A DNA stretch of 64,000 bases from an uncultured Cellulophaga sp. (GTDB lineage Bacteria; Bacteroidota; Bacteroidia; Flavobacteriales; Flavobacteriaceae). The stretch covers positions 62,001 through 126,000 of the forward strand of contig CANLOV010000002.1 in NCBI GenBank assembly GCA_947492955.1, written 5' to 3'. The notes beneath the pieces were generated by a model. That model saw only the letters and a program-made list of their open reading frames with translations, was not told the DNA's origin and did not search any database. Positions within the stretch are counted from its first letter, which is position 1; each line of letters opens with the position of its first letter. Made by a program: the position numbers and the translations under genes. Shown here one piece after another: positions 8,665 to 17,530 of this stretch.

Positions 8665-10245
8665 ATGAAAAAAATATATAAAATAAACCTTATACTAACA
8701 TTAGCCATAGCAATCATAGTAGGTTTTACATCATGTAGCGATGAATTTTTAGATCGCCCGCCCGAAGATTCTTTTAATGTTGCAGATTTTTTCCAAACTG
8801 TAGAGCAAGTAGAAACCTCTACAAACGCATTATACTCTACACCATGGTTTAATTTTAACTCAGATGCCATGTGGGTTATTGGAGAATTAAGTTCAGGAAA
8901 TGGACGAACTTGGGATCCAAGAAATGCCGACTTTACAAACTTTGCAGTGAACGGAAACAATGGAACCCTAATCAGAGCATGGGAATCATTATTTACGGTA
9001 GTTGCACAATCCAATTATGTAATAAACACATTACCAGAAGCAGTTAATCCAGAAATTTCACAAGACATTGTAAATAATGCTATTGGAGAAGCTAGATTTA
9101 TTAGAGCAACAGCTTATTTTTATTTAGTAAGAATATTTGGTTCTATTCCTATTATAGAAAACAACACAGATTTTGTTCTAGAACCTGTTGTTCCTCGTAA
9201 TCCAATTTCAGATATATATAAATTTATAGAATTAGATTTAGAGTACGCTATTGCTAATTGTTACAGTAATATTAGAAGCTCTAATTACGATGCAAACATA
9301 AGAGTATCTAGCGGTAGTGCAAAGGCTATGCTTGCAAAAATATATTTGTATAATAAAAACTATGCAATGGCATATCAAATGGCCGAAGAAGTAATTAATT
9401 CTGGTGAGTTTAAATTATTTGGTGGAGATGATTCCGATGGCGATTCTAACGGTAGTTATTATGATTTGTTCCTAGCAGAAAATGATAATAACCCAGAATC
9501 TATTTTTGCGTTACAATGGACAAGCTCTAGTAGATTTGCTGAAGGTAATGGAATCCAATCGTTAATGGCACCATCTGCTTTCACTGGTGGTTCAGATGGT
9601 TTTTCTGCCATTGGTCCATCACCAGATTTATTAGCCGCATACGATGACCCTAATGAAGACCTTCGTTTTTATGCTACAATTATGGAAAGAGGTGCCGTAT
9701 ACCCAGATGTAAACGGAGGATATACTGTTCCAGACAATATTGATTTCCAGGGAACAGCACACGGAATTAAAAAATATATTATTGGTTCAGATGATGCTAC
9801 TGCTAGAGACGATGGTAGCGGAAACACAACTACATCAAATAACACTTATATTTTAAGATATGGAGAACTCTTACTAATTCATGCTGAAGCAGCACTTAAC
9901 GGAGGTGGCCCAGCTGCAAGAGGTATCGATTCTTTTAATAAAATTCGCCGCAGAGCTGGTTTAGAAGAAATAGCCTCTCCTACACTAGAAGATATTTTTA
10001 ATGAAAGACGTTTAGAACTAGCTTTTGAATACGAGTTTTGGTACGATATTGCTAGGCAAGACCCAACATTTGCTGTAAACTATTTAAGCAATACAGACAG
10101 AGGAACATTTAATAGCGATACTGGGGAATTACAACCAGAACTTTTTCAAGCTTCATTAGATGATTTAACGTTTCCTTACCCAACGGTAGAAACACAAAAC
10201 AATCCGGCGCTATTAGAAGCTCCTGTACCATATAATTTTAACTAA
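8665..10245 (+). CDS. susD: SusD/RagB family glycan-binding lipoprotein
   Basis: 526 residues, typical of SusD. The signal peptide ends in lipobox GFTSC with Cys24, followed by SDEF, the acidic export signal that places Bacteroidota lipoproteins on the cell surface. The body shows the SusD pattern: the EARFIRATAYFYLVRIFG helix, RVSSGSAKAMLAKIYLY, YILRYGELLLIHAEAALN, and INKIRRRAGL-type and FNERRLELAFE segments late in the protein. It closes over the SusC barrel as a lid and delivers oligosaccharides. It lies 26 bases after susC and 8 bases before the next gene, so it is in the same transcript. Confidence 0.94.
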   Translation: MKKIYKINLILTLAIAIIVGFTSCSDEFLDRPPEDSFNVADFFQTVEQVETSTNALYSTPWFNFNSDAMWVIGELSSGNGRTWDPRNADFTNFAVNGNNGTLIRAWESLFTVVAQSNYVINTLPEAVNPEISQDIVNNAIGEARFIRATAYFYLVRIFGSIPIIENNTDFVLEPVVPRNPISDIYKFIELDLEYAIANCYSNIRSSNYDANIRVSSGSAKAMLAKIYLYNKNYAMAYQMAEEVINSGEFKLFGGDDSDGDSNGSYYDLFLAENDNNPESIFALQWTSSSRFAEGNGIQSLMAPSAFTGGSDGFSAIGPSPDLLAAYDDPNEDLRFYATIMERGAVYPDVNGGYTVPDNIDFQGTAHGIKKYIIGSDDATARDDGSGNTTTSNNTYILRYGELLLIHAEAALNGGGPAARGIDSFNKIRRRAGLEEIASPTLEDIFNERRLELAFEYEFWYDIARQDPTFAVNYLSNTDRGTFNSDTGELQPELFQASLDDLTFPYPTVETQNNPALLEAPVPYNFN

Positions 10246-10253
10246 AAAAGACT

Positions 10254-11339
10254 ATGAAAAAACAAATTAATTTAATAATCAAATATTGCTATGTAAGCTT
10301 ATTGATTATTTCCGTGTTATTTTCATTTTCATCATGCGAAAGTGAATTCAATGAACCTAATAACAACTTTAATAGTGCTCCGCCTGTTGTTGTAAGCGTA
10401 AGCGAAGTTAAAGAAGATAAAGCAGTAACCCAAGGGGTTTTAGAGAACACCTACATCATAAGAGGAGAAAATTTATCTTCATTAGTTGCTATCTATTTTA
10501 ATGGATTTAAAGCTGGTTTTAATCCTGCTTTATTAACAGATAATATTGCTTTTGTTAAAATCCCTGAAGAAGCACCAGTAGTGGTAGAAAACAACAAAAT
10601 GACTGTTGAAAATTTATTTGGTAGTACAGACTACGATTTTTCTCTTTTAAATATCAGTGATTTTACTGAAGGTACTGTCGATGGTAAAAAAGTAGTAAAC
10701 TTACTTGGTGGCGATTTTTCTGAAACCTCAGCTGTAACCTTTGTTAGTGGTTCAGAAGAAAATGGTAATTTAATAGAGTTATCGGCTAATATTATCTCTA
10801 TAGCGCAAAATGAAGTAACTGTAGAAGTACCTGCCGGTATAGAACAAGCATTTATTTTTTTAGAAACCTCTAGAGGTGCTGTTGCTAGATCAGCATCTTT
10901 TGGATTTAATTATTCTATATACATTGATGGTTTAAACCAAGACTGGTCTACATCTGAATGGGGAGGAACGCACGATTTAGCATCAACTGAGTTTGCTTTA
11001 GGAGATTCTTCTGTAAAAAGTACTAGAGAAGGATGGTCTGGGCTAACTTTTTGGCCAGATAATGCAACTATAAATTTTTCGGACTTCGATGCTATTAGTG
11101 TTTCAATCTATGGCACAGGAGCTTCTGGAGATTCTGTAAATTTAGCTTTAAACGATTTTGCAGCGCAAGTACAATTAACACTAGTACCAGGCGAATGGAC
11201 AAAATTTGTTATTCCGCTATCAGATTTTTATCCCAACGGAGGAGAACCAGATACTATTTTTAGAATGGATTTTCAAGAATCTTCTGGAACAGGTATGCCA
11301 CAATATATTTTCTATGTAGACGATTTTGGTTTCCTATAA
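10254..11339 (+). CDS. Surface glycan-binding lipoprotein with TIG repeats (SGBP type)
   Basis: 361 residues. The lipobox is SFSSC with Cys28, followed by acidic ESEFNE, indicating surface exposure. Two immunoglobulin-like IPT/TIG domains appear at about 45-125 (YIIRGENLSSLVAIYFNG) and 125-220 (VVNLLGGDFSE). A C-terminal beta-sandwich (about 220-361) holds many aromatic residues (QDWSTSEWGG, GWSGLTFWPD) and ends YFVDD-like in FYVDDFGFL. This is the architecture of the glycan-binding proteins that follow SusD in many utilisation loci. It probably holds mannan at the cell surface. No catalytic motif is visible. The next gene starts 48 bases downstream. Confidence 0.8.
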   Translation: MKKQINLIIKYCYVSLLIISVLFSFSSCESEFNEPNNNFNSAPPVVVSVSEVKEDKAVTQGVLENTYIIRGENLSSLVAIYFNGFKAGFNPALLTDNIAFVKIPEEAPVVVENNKMTVENLFGSTDYDFSLLNISDFTEGTVDGKKVVNLLGGDFSETSAVTFVSGSEENGNLIELSANIISIAQNEVTVEVPAGIEQAFIFLETSRGAVARSASFGFNYSIYIDGLNQDWSTSEWGGTHDLASTEFALGDSSVKSTREGWSGLTFWPDNATINFSDFDAISVSIYGTGASGDSVNLALNDFAAQVQLTLVPGEWTKFVIPLSDFYPNGGEPDTIFRMDFQESSGTGMPQYIFYVDDFGFL

Positions 11340-11387
11340 ACAAAAAATTATCTAACTAGATTTTTAATCTAACTAAAAAAAATATTA

Positions 11388-13874
11388 ATGAAAACATTAA
11401 AAAAAATAGTTGCTTTTTTGTTGGTAGCACCGCTAGTTTTTATATCATGCAACAATGATGATAATAACGTGTTAACACAACAGTTAAGTGATAATCCTCG
11501 AAATATATCTGAAATTATTTCAGAGACACCAGATTTATCTACTATTGCTGGCGCTTTAGAAAATGCTAACTTATTAGAAACTTTAGAAAACACTAGCACA
11601 TATACTGTTTTTGCACCTAACAATACTGCTTTTAGTAGCGTAGATGTTTCTTCATTGTCAGATGAAGAACTAACAAACGTATTACTAAACCATGTATTAT
11701 TAACAACAACTGCAGATTTTACAGCAACAATGTCGCAAGGCTATTTAACTTCATTGGCTACTGGTCCTAATGGTAACAACTTAAGTATTTTTACAAATAC
11801 AACTGGCGACATAAGTATTAACGGCACCAGTAATTTAGAAAAAGAAGCCAGAGATATTGGAGCTACAAATGGTATTATACATGTAGTAGATAATGTAATA
11901 ATGCCACCTACTATTGTAGATCATGTTTTAGCGAATCCAGATTTTTCTATGTTAGCGAATGCCGTTGTTAAAGCCGATTTAGTAGACGCATTAGCAGCAG
12001 CAGGAGAAGACGATTTATTCACCGTTTTTGCTCCTAACAATGTTGCTTTTGAAAAATTTATGATGGATGTTAATGGTGCTTTTGGATGGGATTCATTAGA
12101 CGATATCCCTGTTGATGTACTTACGCAAGTATTGCTATATCATGTAATTAATGGTTCTAATGTTATTTCGGCAGATGTAGATGGCACAACTCAAACCTCT
12201 ATGCAAGGAGAAGGTTTTTCTATTAATCAAGGACAAATTGATGATGCAAGTTATGATAATGCAGGTATTGTTTTAACAGATATACAAGGTACCAATGGTG
12301 TTATTCATGTAGTAGATAAAGTTTTACTACCAGATACTGTTTTCCAATCTATTTTAGGAGCTACTCTAAATCTTGCAGAGAGATCTGAAGATAGAGGCTT
12401 TACTTCTTTTTTAGCTGCAGCTGAAAAAGCGGGTATGACAGATGCCTTAACTAATGATGATTTAACCATTTTTGCCCCAAACAATGATGCTTTTATAGCT
12501 CTTTTTGCTGCTATTAATAATTTCGAAAGTTTAGATGATTTTGATACTCCAGGAGAAATAGAAACCTTAACAGACTTATTAAATTACCATTTATATGCTG
12601 GCGCATTAATGGCTAGTAGCTTAGAAGACGGAGGTACAGTAACAACATTATTAGGCGATGACATTACCGCCGATTTAAGCGGTGATGCCCCAAGATTAAG
12701 ACCTTCTTTTACAGATGCAATTCCATCAACAATAGTTAATACAAACATAGGTGCATCTAATGGTTTAATTCATGAAATAAACAGAGTATTAGTTCCCGAA
12801 GCACTATTAAGCGCATTAGGAATAGAAACAGGAGAAGGTGGCTTATGCCCTGTAAAAGATGTTTCATCTGTTTTCTTTGACTGGGATTCCAATGGTCCTT
12901 GGTGGGGTAATGTACAAGCAGAAAACATGGCTTCTTTAAGTGTCGATGGTAGTTCTTATGGTAGAGCAAACTTCCAAACAGGTGGTACAGGATGGCAAGA
13001 TTTATTCTGGAGAAACGATGCTAGTACTTTTCATGGTGCAGCTGAAATTGGAGCTAATTTAGTTGGTAATTCATTAAAGTTTGATATTAATGTTATTGAG
13101 CCATTAACTGCAGGTAGATTTAGAATACGATTTAATAACTCCAATGGTGTAGATGCTTTTTATGACTGGGCACCTTGGGAAGAAACAGGACAACCTTTTT
13201 CAACCGACGGATGGGAAACTATCGATATTCCTTTATCTGTTTTAGGAGTTCCTGATTTTAGCTTAGTAAATGCTGAATTTGGAATGGCATTTGAAGGTGC
13301 AGATGTGCTTTTAAATTTTGCTATGGACAATGTTCGTTTTGATGAAACTGGCTGTGGTGGCCCAGACCCTGTAGATGATGTAGGATTAGTATTCTTCGAT
13401 TGGGATGCTAATGGACCATGGTGGGGCAATGTAAACCCAGAGAACGATCCTTTAATAAGTTTAGATGGCAGTTCTTATGGTAGAGCAAATTTCCAAACAG
13501 GTGGTACTGGGTGGCAAGACTTATTTTGGAGAAACGATGATACTACTTTTCATGGTGCAGCAACCGTTGGTTCTAATGTAAACGATTATGTTTTAAAATT
13601 TGATATTTATACCTTAGAACCATTATCTGCTGGTATGTTTAGAATACGATTTAATAACTCTAGCGGCGTAGATGCTTTTTATAACTGGGAACCTTGGAAT
13701 GATACTGGGAACCCTCTTGATACTGAAGGTAGCTGGGAAACTATTTCTATACCATGCTCCTTACTTGGTGTCCCAGATTTTAGCTTAGTTGACGCTGAAT
13801 TTGGAATGGCATTTGAAGGTGCAGATGTTTTATTAAATTTTGCTATAGACAATGTACGCTTTGAAGAATTATAA
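11388..13874 (+). CDS. Lipoprotein with three fasciclin domains and two tandem beta-sandwich repeats
   Basis: 828 residues. The lipobox is VFISC with Cys21, then NNDDNN, pointing to the cell surface. Three fasciclin (FAS1) domains follow at about 50-172, 187-314 and 337-468; each has the TVFAPNN or TIFAPNN motif near its start and a GIIHVVD, GVIHVVD or GLIHEIN motif near its end. Two near-identical repeats of about 158 residues follow (about 495-652 and 667-825), rich in Trp (GPWWGNV, GTGWQDLFWRND). The second repeat ends the protein. FAS1 domains mediate adhesion; the repeats resemble glycan-binding sandwiches of surface glycan-binding proteins. It is the last gene of the SusC operon and is followed by a strong terminator. 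Function is inferred: polysaccharide capture or adhesion. Confidence 0.8.
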   Translation: MKTLKKIVAFLLVAPLVFISCNNDDNNVLTQQLSDNPRNISEIISETPDLSTIAGALENANLLETLENTSTYTVFAPNNTAFSSVDVSSLSDEELTNVLLNHVLLTTTADFTATMSQGYLTSLATGPNGNNLSIFTNTTGDISINGTSNLEKEARDIGATNGIIHVVDNVIMPPTIVDHVLANPDFSMLANAVVKADLVDALAAAGEDDLFTVFAPNNVAFEKFMMDVNGAFGWDSLDDIPVDVLTQVLLYHVINGSNVISADVDGTTQTSMQGEGFSINQGQIDDASYDNAGIVLTDIQGTNGVIHVVDKVLLPDTVFQSILGATLNLAERSEDRGFTSFLAAAEKAGMTDALTNDDLTIFAPNNDAFIALFAAINNFESLDDFDTPGEIETLTDLLNYHLYAGALMASSLEDGGTVTTLLGDDITADLSGDAPRLRPSFTDAIPSTIVNTNIGASNGLIHEINRVLVPEALLSALGIETGEGGLCPVKDVSSVFFDWDSNGPWWGNVQAENMASLSVDGSSYGRANFQTGGTGWQDLFWRNDASTFHGAAEIGANLVGNSLKFDINVIEPLTAGRFRIRFNNSNGVDAFYDWAPWEETGQPFSTDGWETIDIPLSVLGVPDFSLVNAEFGMAFEGADVLLNFAMDNVRFDETGCGGPDPVDDVGLVFFDWDANGPWWGNVNPENDPLISLDGSSYGRANFQTGGTGWQDLFWRNDDTTFHGAATVGSNVNDYVLKFDIYTLEPLSAGMFRIRFNNSSGVDAFYNWEPWNDTGNPLDTEGSWETISIPCSLLGVPDFSLVDAEFGMAFEGADVLLNFAIDNVRFEEL
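12870..13862 (+). repeat. Tandem internal duplication (two copies of ~475 bp) in the fasciclin lipoprotein gene
   Basis: Copy 1 covers about 12870-13343 and copy 2 about 13386-13862. The proteins align without large gaps and share blocks such as SYGRANFQTGGTGWQDLFWR and VDAEFGMAFEGADVLLNFA (VNAE in copy 1). The DNA is also very similar, with long identical stretches, pointing to a recent duplication or ongoing gene conversion. Confidence 0.85.
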
Positions 13875-13932
13875 GTGTTAGAAAAAATATTACAACACTA
13901 AATTTAGTTAGTTTAGTAACTGAGAGTTGTTA

Positions 13933-13963
13933 AAAACCCCATATAGTTAATATATGGGGTTTT
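13933..13963. terminator. Bidirectional hairpin terminator after the mannan operon
   Basis: A perfect 13-bp stem, AAAACCCCATATA paired with TATATGGGGTTTT, around a five-base loop. T-runs on both sides let it work in both directions. It ends the SusC operon, and read from the other side would also stop transcription coming from the tRNA. Confidence 0.85.
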
Positions 13964-14006
13964 ATTGTATAATATGTACTGTTCTTAAATATTATTAAAA
14001 AACAAA

Positions 14007-14034
14007 AAAACCTCTCAGTTTCCTGAAAGGTTTT
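14007..14034 (-). terminator. Terminator of tRNA-Leu
   Basis: On the minus strand the transcript forms a 12-bp stem, AAAACCTTTCAG with CTGAGAGGTTTT (one G-U pair), closed by a GAAA tetraloop and followed by a long T-run. It begins a few bases after the tRNA 3' end. Confidence 0.8.
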
Positions 14035-14039
14035 CGTTG

Positions 14040-14121
14040 TACAGGCGGAGAGACTCGAACTCTCACACCTCGCGGCACTAGATCCTAAGTCTAGCGTGTC
14101 TACCAATTCCACCACGCCTGC
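14040..14121 (-). tRNA. tRNA-Leu (anticodon UAG)
   Basis: 82 bases on the minus strand. The acceptor stem begins GCAGGCG. The D-arm contains GGTAGACA. The anticodon stem-loop is CTAGA-CTTAGGA-TCTAG with anticodon TAG, reading CUN leucine codons. A long variable arm (class II, as expected for Leu) follows, then GAGAG-TTCGAGT-CTCTC as the T-arm. The acceptor closes with a G1-U72 wobble, and the CCA end is not encoded. The -7 element TATATTTG lies ten bases upstream and a GAAA-loop terminator lies just downstream, so it is a single-gene transcript. Confidence 0.95.
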
Positions 14122-14131
14122 AAAAGGAGTG

Positions 14132-14139
14132 CAAATATA
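14132..14139 (-). promoter_or_regulatory. -7 promoter element of tRNA-Leu
   Basis: TATATTTG on the minus strand is a perfect TAnnTTTG match, ending ten bases before the tRNA 5' end, the distance expected for a start at or just before the mature end. Confidence 0.65.
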
Positions 14140-14202
14140 AAGTATTTTTTCAATTTAAAAAGCTCTTTTTTTGTAATTTTATCTTTTGCTTAAAATTAGC
14201 CT

Positions 14203-15591
14203 ATGCAACATATATCTAGTTATATTTCTAAAAATAAAGAACGCTTTATTAATGAACTTATTCAACTATTAAAAATTCCATCTATAAGTGCCGATTCTTC
14301 TTATGCTAAGGAAATGCTAACTACTGCAGACCTTATAAAAAAATCGCTTTTAGAAGCTGGTTGCGATAAGGTAGAAATATGCGAAACTAAAGGATATCCT
14401 ATTATATATGGCGAAAAAATTATCGACTCTAGTTTACCAACAGTTTTAGTCTACGGGCATTATGATGTACAACCCGCCGACCCTATAGAACTATGGGACT
14501 CCCCTCCTTTTGAGCCCATTATAAAAACTACCAAATTACATCCAGATGGAGCAATTTATGCACGTGGTGCTTGCGATGATAAAGGTCAATTATATATGCA
14601 CGTAAAGGCATTAGAGTTTATGACGAAAACCAATCAGCTTCCGTGTAATGTAAAATTTATGATTGAAGGCGAAGAGGAAGTGGGTAGCAACAACCTGGCA
14701 AGCTTTGTAGAAAATAACACAGAAAAATTAGCAAACGATATTATTTTAATTTCTGATACAGGAATGATTGCTAATGATATCCCCTCTATTACAACTGGTT
14801 TACGAGGACTAAGTTATGTAGAAGTCGAAGTTACAGGGCCAAACAGAGATTTACATTCTGGTTTATATGGTGGCGCAGTGGCAAACCCTATTAATATATT
14901 AACTAAAATGATAGCATCTTTACACGATAAGGACAATCGTATTACTATTCCTGATTTTTATAATAAAGTAGAGAAACTATCCCAAGAGGAACGTGCAGAA
15001 ATGGCAAAAGCTCCTTTTAACAAAGAGGCTTATAAAAAAGCATTAGATATTGATGCCGTATATGGTGAAAAAGGATACACTACAAACGAACGCAATGCTA
15101 TTAGGCCTACTTTAGATGTAAATGGCATATGGGGTGGTTATATTGGTGAAGGTGCTAAAACTGTAATTCCAAGCAAGGCATATGCTAAAATATCTATGCG
15201 CTTGGTGCCCAACCAAGATTGGGAAGAAATAACAAGCTTATTTACCAAACATTTTAAAAGTATTGCTCCTAAAGGTGTAACTGTTGAAGTAACTCCACAC
15301 CATGGCGGTCAAGGCTATGTTACTCCTATAAATACTATTGGTTACAAAGCTGCTTCTAAAGCCTACGAAACTACTTTTGGAAAAATACCAATACCGCAAC
15401 GTAGTGGAGGGAGTATACCTATTGTTGCCCTTTTTGAAGAAGAATTAAAAAGTAAAACTATACTTATGGGCTTTGGTTTAGATAGCGATGCCATACACTC
15501 TCCTAACGAGCATTTTGGCATTTGGAATTACTTAAAAGGGATAGAAACTATACCTTACTTTTATAAATATTTTACTGAAATGAACAATTAA
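14203..15591 (+). CDS. M20-family metallopeptidase (dipeptidase, CNDP-like)
   Basis: 462 residues. Co-catalytic zinc-site motifs are in order: GHYDVQP (H86, D88), ARGACDDKG (D125), EGEEEVGS (catalytic Glu and ligand, 157-160), SDT (D185) and a late DAIHSPNEHFG carrying the last His. The insert with RDLHSG matches the dimerisation (lid) domain. There is no signal peptide, so it is cytoplasmic. The family cuts dipeptides and short peptides; the close relatives are the carnosine/cysteinylglycine dipeptidase group. It stands alone: tRNA-Leu on the other strand lies upstream, and 185 bases separate it from the next gene. The exact substrate is not visible. Confidence 0.88.
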   Translation: MQHISSYISKNKERFINELIQLLKIPSISADSSYAKEMLTTADLIKKSLLEAGCDKVEICETKGYPIIYGEKIIDSSLPTVLVYGHYDVQPADPIELWDSPPFEPIIKTTKLHPDGAIYARGACDDKGQLYMHVKALEFMTKTNQLPCNVKFMIEGEEEVGSNNLASFVENNTEKLANDIILISDTGMIANDIPSITTGLRGLSYVEVEVTGPNRDLHSGLYGGAVANPINILTKMIASLHDKDNRITIPDFYNKVEKLSQEERAEMAKAPFNKEAYKKALDIDAVYGEKGYTTNERNAIRPTLDVNGIWGGYIGEGAKTVIPSKAYAKISMRLVPNQDWEEITSLFTKHFKSIAPKGVTVEVTPHHGGQGYVTPINTIGYKAASKAYETTFGKIPIPQRSGGSIPIVALFEEELKSKTILMGFGLDSDAIHSPNEHFGIWNYLKGIETIPYFYKYFTEMNN

Positions 15592-15776
15592 TGTACGCTA
15601 GAACACGCTACAAACAATTATATTAATAATTTTTACCCAAAGATATTCTTATAATTATACAACATATGTATTTATATATGTAAAAAATACATTAAAAGCC
15701 ATATTTCTTTAATTAAAACTATTATTTTAGTCCACTTAAATCACGAATTACTACTTTTTAACAAACCGAACAATAT

Positions 15777-17429
15777 ATGAAAGCAAATTTTGAATATTTA
15801 GATTACCTAATATTTATAGCCTACGCTATTTTAATTTTAGGTGTAGGGTTATGGATGTCTAGAGACAAAAAAGGACATCAAAAAAATGCAGAAGATTATT
15901 TTCTTGCCAGTAAATCATTACCATGGTGGGCAATTGGAGCTTCTTTAATTGCTGCGAATATTTCTGCAGAGCAATTTATAGGAATGTCTGGAGCTGGTTT
16001 TGCATCTGGTTTAGCCATTGCCTCTTATGAATGGATGGCTGCTATTACACTGATAATAGTAGGTAAATATTTCTTGCCTATTTTTATTGAAAAAGGATTA
16101 TATACTATTCCTGAATTTGTAGAAAAAAGATATTCTACAAACTTAAAAACAATTTTAGCTGTTTTTTGGATTGCTTTATACGTTTTTGTAAACCTAACAA
16201 CTGTATTATATCTAGGTGCTTTAGCTATTGAAACAATTATGGGTGTACCATTAATGTACGGAGTTATTGGCTTAGCACTATTTGCTGCTGCTTACTCTTT
16301 ATACGGAGGACTTTCTGCGGTTGCTTGGACAGATGTTATACAGGTTGTATTCTTAGTTTTAGGTGGTGTAGTAACTACCTATTTAGCATTAAATACTGTA
16401 TCTGGTGGCGAAGGATTTGTATCTGGTTTAAAAACCGTATATAATGCTGTACCAGAAAGATTTGCTATGATTTTAGACAAAGACAACCCTGAATTTAAAA
16501 ACTTACCTGGTATAGGTGTTTTAGTAGGTGGTATGTGGGTTGCAAACCTATACTACTGGGGTTTTAACCAATATATTATACAAAGAACATTAGCTGCTAA
16601 ATCTTTAAAAGAAGCTCAAAAAGGTATTTTATTAGCTGCAGGGTTAAAATTAATAATTCCTCTTATAGTAGTTATCCCTGGTATTGCGGCTTATGTAATG
16701 ATTAATGACCCAGAGATAATGGCCAGATTAGGTGCTGTAGGACTACAAAACCTACCATCAGCAGACCAAGCAGATAAAGCATACCCATGGTTGCTTCAAC
16801 TTTTACCAACTGGTTTAAAAGGTTTAGCATTTGCTGCCTTAGCTGCTGCGGTTGTATCTTCTTTAGCATCTATGTTAAATTCCACTTCTACCATATTCAC
16901 TATGGATATTTACAAGCAATACATTAATAAAAAAGCAAGTGATAAAGCTACTGTAAACATGGGTAGAATATCTGCCGGTGTTGCTTTACTTATAGCTTGT
17001 TTAATTGCTCCATTATTAGGAACTTTAGGTCAAGCATTTCAATACATACAAGAGTATACAGGTATAGTTAGCCCTGGTATTTTAGCAGTATTTTTATTAG
17101 GTCTATTCTGGAAAAAAACAACAAACAAAGCAGCTATTATTGGCGCTTTAACCTCTATTCCAATTGCAATGTACTTTAAGGTTGCTCCTAAGGGATGGTC
17201 TACAAGTTCTCTATTCGTAGATGTTCCTTTTATGGACCAAATGGGTTATAGTGCTGTATTAACAATGATTGTTATTATAATTCTTAGTTTAATAGAAAAT
17301 AAAGGCGCTGAAGACAAAAAGGGTATTGCTATTAGCAACAAACTATTTAAAACTTCTGCAAGTTTTAATATTGGTTCTTTTGCTGTAATGATTATTCTAG
17401 TTGCCTTATATGCAATTTTCTGGAAATAA
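15777..17429 (+). CDS. Sodium/glucose-galactose symporter, vSGLT-like (SSS family)
   Basis: 550 residues with about 14 membrane segments. It resembles the structurally known Vibrio vSGLT along most of its length, including AEDYFLASKSLPWW, GASLIAANISAEQFIGMSG, ASYEWMAAITLI, YTIPEFVEKR, WVANLYYWGFNQYIIQRTLAAKS and ALAAAVVSSLASMLNST. These cover the sodium site and the sugar site (Q in SAEQF, N in GFNQY). It therefore probably imports glucose or galactose with sodium. No sugar kinase or hydrolase lies next to it. A strong terminator follows, so it is a single-gene unit. Confidence 0.9.
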   Translation: MKANFEYLDYLIFIAYAILILGVGLWMSRDKKGHQKNAEDYFLASKSLPWWAIGASLIAANISAEQFIGMSGAGFASGLAIASYEWMAAITLIIVGKYFLPIFIEKGLYTIPEFVEKRYSTNLKTILAVFWIALYVFVNLTTVLYLGALAIETIMGVPLMYGVIGLALFAAAYSLYGGLSAVAWTDVIQVVFLVLGGVVTTYLALNTVSGGEGFVSGLKTVYNAVPERFAMILDKDNPEFKNLPGIGVLVGGMWVANLYYWGFNQYIIQRTLAAKSLKEAQKGILLAAGLKLIIPLIVVIPGIAAYVMINDPEIMARLGAVGLQNLPSADQADKAYPWLLQLLPTGLKGLAFAALAAAVVSSLASMLNSTSTIFTMDIYKQYINKKASDKATVNMGRISAGVALLIACLIAPLLGTLGQAFQYIQEYTGIVSPGILAVFLLGLFWKKTTNKAAIIGALTSIPIAMYFKVAPKGWSTSSLFVDVPFMDQMGYSAVLTMIVIIILSLIENKGAEDKKGIAISNKLFKTSASFNIGSFAVMIILVALYAIFWK

Positions 17430-17450
17430 TTTTAACATCTAAAAAACTTA

Positions 17451-17480
17451 AAAAAGAACCTCTAATAGAGGTTCTTTTTT
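17451..17480 (+). terminator. Terminator after the vSGLT-like gene
   Basis: AAAAAGAACCTCT pairs with AGAGGTTCTTTTT around a three-base loop (13 bp), followed by more T. Confidence 0.85.
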
Positions 17481-17495
17481 GTTTATAGCAATTTA

Positions 17496-17503
17496 TATCT
17501 TTG
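17496..17503 (+). promoter_or_regulatory. -7 promoter element of the 17531 lipoprotein gene
   Basis: TATCTTTG is a perfect TAnnTTTG match, 27 bases before the start codon and just after the preceding terminator. Confidence 0.55.
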
Positions 17504-17530
17504 ATACATTACAAACTCATAAACTGTTAA

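Noticed and set aside
8622-9014. 130-codon open frame antisense to susD
   Set aside because: Overlaps the start of susD and the susC-susD junction in antisense; not protein-like.
13930-14115. 61-codon open frame on the minus strand
   Set aside because: It runs across tRNA-Leu and two terminators and has no protein-like composition.
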